Assembly (NCBI RefSeq): GCF_001593005.1
Contig: NZ_LQZQ01000023.1
Location: 124,001 to 188,000 of the forward strand
Direction: 5' to 3'
From: Roseivirga ehrenbergii
Lineage (GTDB): Bacteria; Bacteroidota; Bacteroidia; Cytophagales; Cyclobacteriaceae
DNA length: 64,000 bases
Positions 59,760-64,000 of this stretch are shown piece by piece. How positions within the stretch are numbered: position 1 is the stretch's first letter; each line of letters begins with the position of its first letter. Below the pieces are notes generated by a model that was not told the origin of the DNA, made no database searches, and saw nothing but the letters and a program-made list of their open reading frames with translations. Both the position numbers and the translations under genes were made by a program.

Positions 59760-61388
59760 TTATTTCTTCTTCCCCATACTCATAGACTCGGCCATTTTCA
59801 CGGCTTCATAAGCATTAATAATCCCGCCCGATTTGGACAGCTTTGAGAAATTCACTTCTTGATCAAATGTTCCGGGTTTGGTTACTTTAATTCCATCCAG
59901 TTTACGAACGGAACTCATCAAAATTTCTTTCAGCTGTTCAGCATTCAAATCAGGAAAATATGAAAGTAGCATCGCTGCAACTCCGGCCGTTACTGGTGAT
60001 GCCATACTCGTTCCTTGCGCATCTTGATACGAATTTTCAGGAGCAGTAGAATAAATGGCCACACCAGGAGCAAATAAATCAACGGTTTTGTCTCCGTAGT
60101 TACTAAAGCTTCCCACGTATTCATCTCCGGCACCCCAAGATGAAGCTCCTACTTCAATCCAATTGGCCCAATCTCCTTTCTTTCCGAATTTGTCGTTCGG
60201 GTAATTGTTAGCCTCATCAATGTCTTCTCCACTATTTCCTGCTGCGTGTACCAATAAAACGCCCTTTGAATTGGCATATTCTATGGCATCATATACATAC
60301 TGAAGATTGGGAGAATAACCCTTCCCAAAACTCATGTTGATAATTTTTGCTCCGTTATCTACCGCATAACGGATAGCGTTTGCAACATCCTTATCACGCT
60401 CATCACCATCGGGCACAGCCCTAAGTGCCATAATACTTACATTCTTTGCTACGCCATCGGTTCCAATGCCATTTCCTCTTGAAGCTGCAATAATTCCAGC
60501 CACATGAGTTCCATGAAAATTGTCGGTTCCTTTACCAATAACATCGTTGTTTCCATAGCCTTTTTCAGCAAGGTTATTTGGGTCATCGCCCACTATTTCT
60601 CTTGCATCATATTCTAAACCATAAGAATACTTCGCACTAGCTTCCATTTCAGCTAAATCCATATTGATTAAAACCAATAGGCTATCCAACGACATTTCTT
60701 CATCAATGGATTGCAATATTTGAGTCATGTAGTTTTTTCCTAAGTCAATTACCGCATCATCCGACTCGATTTCGGATAAGGTTGCAACTGTTACTTCCTC
60801 AACATCCATATAGGCTTCAAACAGTTTGTTAAATCGCTCAATTTGGCGTGCTAAACTTCCATACTGCTCAAACTCCATTTGTGCTTTGGTATAGGCTTCT
60901 TCAAATTCACTTTTTACTTTTTGCCAAGTAATAAACTCTTCCTTGTCCTTTTTATCAATGTCTTTAAGCTCTTTACCTTCGTACTTTTCACTCAGAATTT
61001 TATAGTACCTAGTTACTTCATAGCTGTCCTTACCCACGTTACGGCCATCTTTTCCTCCAATGAAATTCCAGCCGTGTACATCGTCTATGTAGCCATTGTT
61101 ATCATCGTCAATTCCGTTATTTGGGATTTCGCCTGGATTGGTCCAAATCACATCTTTAAGGTCTTCGTGTTCGATATCAATACCTGAGTCGATTACCGCA
61201 ACGATTACTTTTTGGGAGGTTTTACCTTTTAATAATTCATAGGCCTTTTCGGTACTCACCCCATTCACTTTATTTTCGACTGGATCAAGGTTGAACCAGT
61301 TTTTTGGAGGTGTTTGTAAAAGCCCTTGCTGGGCAAAGCTTGAAAGCGATACCAACAAGAGTATCACCCATATTGTATGTTTTTTCAT
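59760..61388 (-). CDS. Secreted S8 (subtilisin-like) serine protease
   Basis: 542 residues with a signal peptide (KKHTIWVILLLVSLSSFAQQ). Catalytic triad: Asp in IVAVIDSGIDIEHEDL (here VAVIDSGIDIEHED), His in HGTHVAGIIAASRGNG, Ser in GTSMASPVTAGVAAMLLS. Between the Asp and His blocks there is an insertion of about 150 residues (about 125-275), charged and helical (EEFITWQKVKSEFEEAYTKA), a feature of many Bacteroidota S8 enzymes. The C-terminus is a short Lys tail, without an obvious type IX sorting domain, so it may be periplasmic. It begins 30 bases after the asparaginase stop, so the two are likely co-transcribed. Confidence 0.93.
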   Translation of the reverse strand: MKKHTIWVILLLVSLSSFAQQGLLQTPPKNWFNLDPVENKVNGVSTEKAYELLKGKTSQKVIVAVIDSGIDIEHEDLKDVIWTNPGEIPNNGIDDDNNGYIDDVHGWNFIGGKDGRNVGKDSYEVTRYYKILSEKYEGKELKDIDKKDKEEFITWQKVKSEFEEAYTKAQMEFEQYGSLARQIERFNKLFEAYMDVEEVTVATLSEIESDDAVIDLGKNYMTQILQSIDEEMSLDSLLVLINMDLAEMEASAKYSYGLEYDAREIVGDDPNNLAEKGYGNNDVIGKGTDNFHGTHVAGIIAASRGNGIGTDGVAKNVSIMALRAVPDGDERDKDVANAIRYAVDNGAKIINMSFGKGYSPNLQYVYDAIEYANSKGVLLVHAAGNSGEDIDEANNYPNDKFGKKGDWANWIEVGASSWGAGDEYVGSFSNYGDKTVDLFAPGVAIYSTAPENSYQDAQGTSMASPVTAGVAAMLLSYFPDLNAEQLKEILMSSVRKLDGIKVTKPGTFDQEVNFSKLSKSGGIINAYEAVKMAESMSMGKKK

Positions 61389-61418
61389 CTGTATATTTTC
61401 TAGTTTTTAAATATAGTA

Positions 61419-61907
61419 TTAGCGCTGCTGAAACCTTCCCGTTTTTTCATTTTTATAACATTGGTCAGGGGAAATCAGCAGGCCATTCATGGCAATAAAC
61501 GTGCCCTCTAATATATTATTGAGGCCGCCAACCGCCACGCCTACATTAAAATCTGCATCGGAATTCGAAAATCTTTCAGGCCTATACGCTGCTGTAAGTA
61601 TAATGGTTTTTCCTTTTATCTGACCAATCACTTTGGCCGTTTCAACCAGCGTATCCGACCCATGGGTAATGACAATTTTTGAGTTTTCGGACTTTAGACA
61701 ATAGTCTCGAATCTCGCTTCTGTCTTGATCGGTCATATCAAGACTGTCCTTTTTCATAAGGCTTACAATTTCATAGTCAAAGCCTAGAAGATTCCGTTCT
61801 AGAATTCGCGAAATGGCAGGCTCACCTATCTCAAATGCATAACCATTATTCAGCTTTGGATAGTCTTTATCTATAGTGCCTCCCACTTGTATAAACAGTA
61901 CTTTCAT
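61419..61907 (-). CDS. Half-length asparaginase-domain protein
   Basis: 162 residues, about half a normal asparaginase. It keeps the N-terminal motifs VLFIQVGGTIDKDYP and VITHGSDTLVETAKVI (the nucleophilic-Thr and Thr-Asp-Lys regions lie here), and GKTIILTAAYRPERFSNSDA, but lacks the C-terminal domain that completes the tetramer and second shell of the site. Short versions form a recognised family, so it is not necessarily truncated; activity is uncertain. No signal peptide. Probably co-transcribed with the S8 protease that follows. Confidence 0.82.
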   Translation of the reverse strand: MKVLFIQVGGTIDKDYPKLNNGYAFEIGEPAISRILERNLLGFDYEIVSLMKKDSLDMTDQDRSEIRDYCLKSENSKIVITHGSDTLVETAKVIGQIKGKTIILTAAYRPERFSNSDADFNVGVAVGGLNNILEGTFIAMNGLLISPDQCYKNEKTGRFQQR

Positions 61908-61997
61908 AAAAGAAAGCTAAGAGATTTTTGATTGGTTTGCTAGAAGAGATAAGAAGGAATTAGGATGTCTTGATAAAGTATTTCACTTGAAAATCAA

Positions 61998-63269
61998 TCA
62001 CCTCGAAAGCACCTGAGTTCTGTGCATGTCCATTTTAAGGAGCACAAAAAGCATTATAGTGAATGACCAAAGGGATGAGCCTCCATAGCTAAAGAAGGGC
62101 AGCGGAATACCCACCACAGGAAATAGGCCGATGGTCATGGCGATATTAATGGTGAAATGGAAGAAAATAATTGCGGCAACGGAATAGCCATAAAAGCGCG
62201 CAAACTTAAACTTCTGCCTTTCTGCAATGATGGTAATTCTAATCATCAAAATAACGAACAAGGCAATTACAAGTGAACTTCCGAGCCAACCGTGCTCTTC
62301 GGCCAATGTACTAAAAATAAAATCGGTGCTTTGTTCTGGTACGTAACCGTATTTGGTTTGTGTTCCTTCTAAAAAACCTTTGCCAGAAAAGCCACCAGAG
62401 CCAATGGCAATTTTGGATTGATTTAAATTATAACCCGCGCCTAAAGGATCTACCGAATTGGAATCGAAGATGACAAGGATTCTATCCTTTTGATATTTCG
62501 GCACAAGATTTTCAAAAGCATACCCGAAGCCATAGGAGAAGCCCACACTGAGAAGAATCAACAGCGAGGTAATTACAATATTGGAAACCGATCGTGAAGT
62601 AGCCATTATCCAAATAATACCTACGATTAGAACTATGATAGCTATAGTAGTGATGGGTAATAAAAGTGTAAGCACCCCAAGCAATGCAAATGAACCTGCT
62701 ACTATTAAATAAATAGCAGGCAAGCCTTCTCTAAAAAGCGGAAGAACAAAAGCAAAGTACACTAATGATGAGCCCAAATCTGGCTGAAGCATTATAAATC
62801 CAACCGGTAAAAAGATGATGAAGAAGGCCGTCAACTGATGTTTGAATTCGGTAAGCTTAACGTTATTGTTAGAAATATACCTAGCCAGCAAAAGTGCAGT
62901 GGCCAACTTGGTAAATTCTGAAGGCTGTAAACGAAAAATACCTAAGTCGAACCAAGCTCTTGCTCCGTTAATTTTAGCTCCAAAGACTAAAACTGCCATC
63001 AGCAAAAGGATAAATAGTGCATAGAGATAAGGTGCAAAAGATTCGTAAATACGAAAATCCATCAGTAGGATGACAATAATAAGTATTACCGAGCCGCCAA
63101 TGAATAAAAGCTGTCGGCCTGAACTCAGACTTACATCGAAAATATTAAAAGCCGTTTCAGGGTCGTAAACCGATGCGAAAATATTGAACCAGCCCATCAC
63201 CACAAGAATGATGTACAGGAAAACAATGGGCCAATCTAGGTTTTTTAATATGGAGTCTCTTCTTCTCAC
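61998..63269 (-). CDS. rodA: Rod shape-determining protein RodA (SEDS glycosyltransferase)
   Basis: 423 residues, ten or so transmembrane helices. RodA polymerises lipid II glycan strands in cell elongation together with PBP2. Motifs: WFDLGIFRLQPSEFTKLATA and QPDLGSSLVYFAFVLPL, VPEQSTDFIFSTLAEEHGWLG, and a late VGIPLPFFSYGGSSLW, all SEDS signatures. The start is GTG at 63267-63269, overlapping the mrdA stop by four bases (GTGA), the coupling expected of the elongasome pair. Confidence 0.96.
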   Translation of the reverse strand: MRRRDSILKNLDWPIVFLYIILVVMGWFNIFASVYDPETAFNIFDVSLSSGRQLLFIGGSVILIIVILLMDFRIYESFAPYLYALFILLLMAVLVFGAKINGARAWFDLGIFRLQPSEFTKLATALLLARYISNNNVKLTEFKHQLTAFFIIFLPVGFIMLQPDLGSSLVYFAFVLPLFREGLPAIYLIVAGSFALLGVLTLLLPITTIAIIVLIVGIIWIMATSRSVSNIVITSLLILLSVGFSYGFGYAFENLVPKYQKDRILVIFDSNSVDPLGAGYNLNQSKIAIGSGGFSGKGFLEGTQTKYGYVPEQSTDFIFSTLAEEHGWLGSSLVIALFVILMIRITIIAERQKFKFARFYGYSVAAIIFFHFTINIAMTIGLFPVVGIPLPFFSYGGSSLWSFTIMLFVLLKMDMHRTQVLSR

Positions 63270-64000
63270 TGTTGCTCTAAGGCAATCTTTCTAGCCTTTT
63301 CCTGTTTCTTTCTTTCTATTTCTCTTTTCTGTTCTTCGTCTAAGAAGTCACCCTTTAACACGAATTCTTCGCGGTTTCTCCAGTCCTTTTCTATATAACC
63401 CTTAAGGTACATTTCCATTACAAGACTGGCGGTGGTAGCTGCGGCTCGTCCGCCCCAACCTGCATTTTCGATATACACCGCAATGGCAATTTTTGGGTCA
63501 TCTACTGGTGCGAAAGCCATAAATACTGAGTGGTCTAAACTTTCATCCTTCGCTCCATTTTCGGCCGTTCCGGTTTTACTAGCAATAACAATATCCTTAA
63601 TAGGTGCTCTATAAGTACCTATGGCCGAACGTTTCATTCCCTCAATAATAGCAGGGTAATAATCGGAGCCTTTTCCTGTATACTTCTTTTCAAATTGCTT
63701 TAAAGTAACCACTCCATCCTTTTCAAAACCTTTTACTAAATGCGGCTGTATGTAATAGCCACGGTTGGCGATAATAGCAGCTAGATTAGCCACTTGTAAT
63801 GGAGTAACCAATATTTCTCCTTGACCTATTGATAAAGATTGAACCGTGCTATAGCCCCAGTTCTTGTTTACATAAATCTTATCGTAATAATCAACATCGG
63901 GAATTAGGCCAGAAGCCTCTCCGGGGATGTCGATACCCAACGGAGCACCAAAACCAAATTTCTTTACGGCATCTGCCCACAGCGCTAGACCTATTCTTGA
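63266..64000 (-). CDS. mrdA: Penicillin-binding protein 2, 5' end cut by window edge
   Basis: PBP2 is the transpeptidase of the elongation complex, partner of RodA. The frame is open from the window edge at 64000 to the TGA at 63266-63268 (244 codons). The visible C-terminal half shows LGIDIPGEASGLIPD, IGQGEILVTPLQVANLAAI and the KTG motif in IASKTGTAENGAK; the SxxK and SxN motifs lie at or beyond the edge. The final 30 residues are a Lys/Glu-rich tail. rodA starts within the last four bases. Confidence 0.95.
   Translation of the reverse strand, partial: SRIGLALWADAVKKFGFGAPLGIDIPGEASGLIPDVDYYDKIYVNKNWGYSTVQSLSIGQGEILVTPLQVANLAAIIANRGYYIQPHLVKGFEKDGVVTLKQFEKKYTGKGSDYYPAIIEGMKRSAIGTYRAPIKDIVIASKTGTAENGAKDESLDHSVFMAFAPVDDPKIAIAVYIENAGWGGRAAATTASLVMEMYLKGYIEKDWRNREEFVLKGDFLDEEQKREIERKKQEKARKIALEQQ

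Overview
The window looks like a chromosomal segment of a free-living Bacteroidota bacterium, most likely order Cytophagales (Roseivirga- or Fulvivirga-like; this placement is inference). Evidence: several intergenic regions carry the Bacteroidota housekeeping promoter TTTG-N19-TAnnTTTG. There are a PorE-like OmpA lipoprotein, a giant secreted lamin-tail protein with a FlgD-like C-terminal domain, the NAD kinase/DUF6089/UppS/BamA/OmpH block, many lipoproteins and few Shine-Dalgarno sites. No insertion sequence, prophage or CRISPR array is visible; most of it is core genome.

Layout. 1-6.0 kb (minus): the 5' part of purM, then a run of a membrane Fe-S oxidoreductase, a CCG-domain protein, a conserved unknown and a PorE-like lipoprotein. 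6.1 kb: tRNA-Phe. 6.3-8.1 kb (minus): dksA-like, scpB and rluB under one good promoter. 8.6-15.3 kb (minus): one 2225-residue repeat protein. 15.4-17.6 kb (plus): asd and a THUMP-like methyltransferase. 17.8-22.4 kb (minus): rimP-nusA-infB with a hairpin leader. 22.5-26.8 kb: M28 peptidase, rfbB-rfbA and an acyl-CoA dehydrogenase. 26.9-28.4 kb (plus): rpsU-xerC-hpf. 28.6-34.5 kb: lipoproteins, a MOSC/DUF2064/rhodanese operon, meaB and a head-GIN (DUF2807) protein. 34.7-37.5 kb (plus): an FAD oxidoreductase paired with a polyferredoxin membrane protein. 37.6-41.7 kb (minus): dinB-like, metK, an RsmI-family methyltransferase, an alpha/beta hydrolase and pdxJ. 41.7-50.3 kb (plus): yqeY, cvpA, a trpG/pabA-type gene, a CBS protein, nadK, DUF6089, uppS, bamA and two ompH genes, an envelope-biogenesis block. 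50.4-57.2 kb: TPR lipoprotein, amidohydrolase, a gene remnant, and a YbbAP-type ABC transporter divergent from a TesA-type esterase. 57.4-59.7 kb: ECF sigma factor, small membrane protein (putative anti-sigma) and a CarboxypepD_reg protein, divergent from a DUF6249-like membrane protein. 59.8-64 kb (minus): S8 protease, half-length asparaginase, rodA and the 3' part of mrdA (PBP2).

The most interesting signals are regulatory. First, a GnAACC-N15/16-xRTCWWW motif lies upstream of the ECF sigma gene, upstream of its divergent DUF6249-like neighbour, and 25 kb away upstream of the head-GIN gene, suggesting a small ECF regulon. Second, a perfect 8-bp hairpin lies between an excellent promoter and rimP, with no upstream gene to terminate, so it may be an attenuator. 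Third, an 11-bp hairpin ends directly at the xerC start codon. Three small ORFs (8338-8490, 17567-17737, 29645-29809) and one gene remnant (53078-53182) are also described. All calls are by eye from sequence and translation; no database search was possible.
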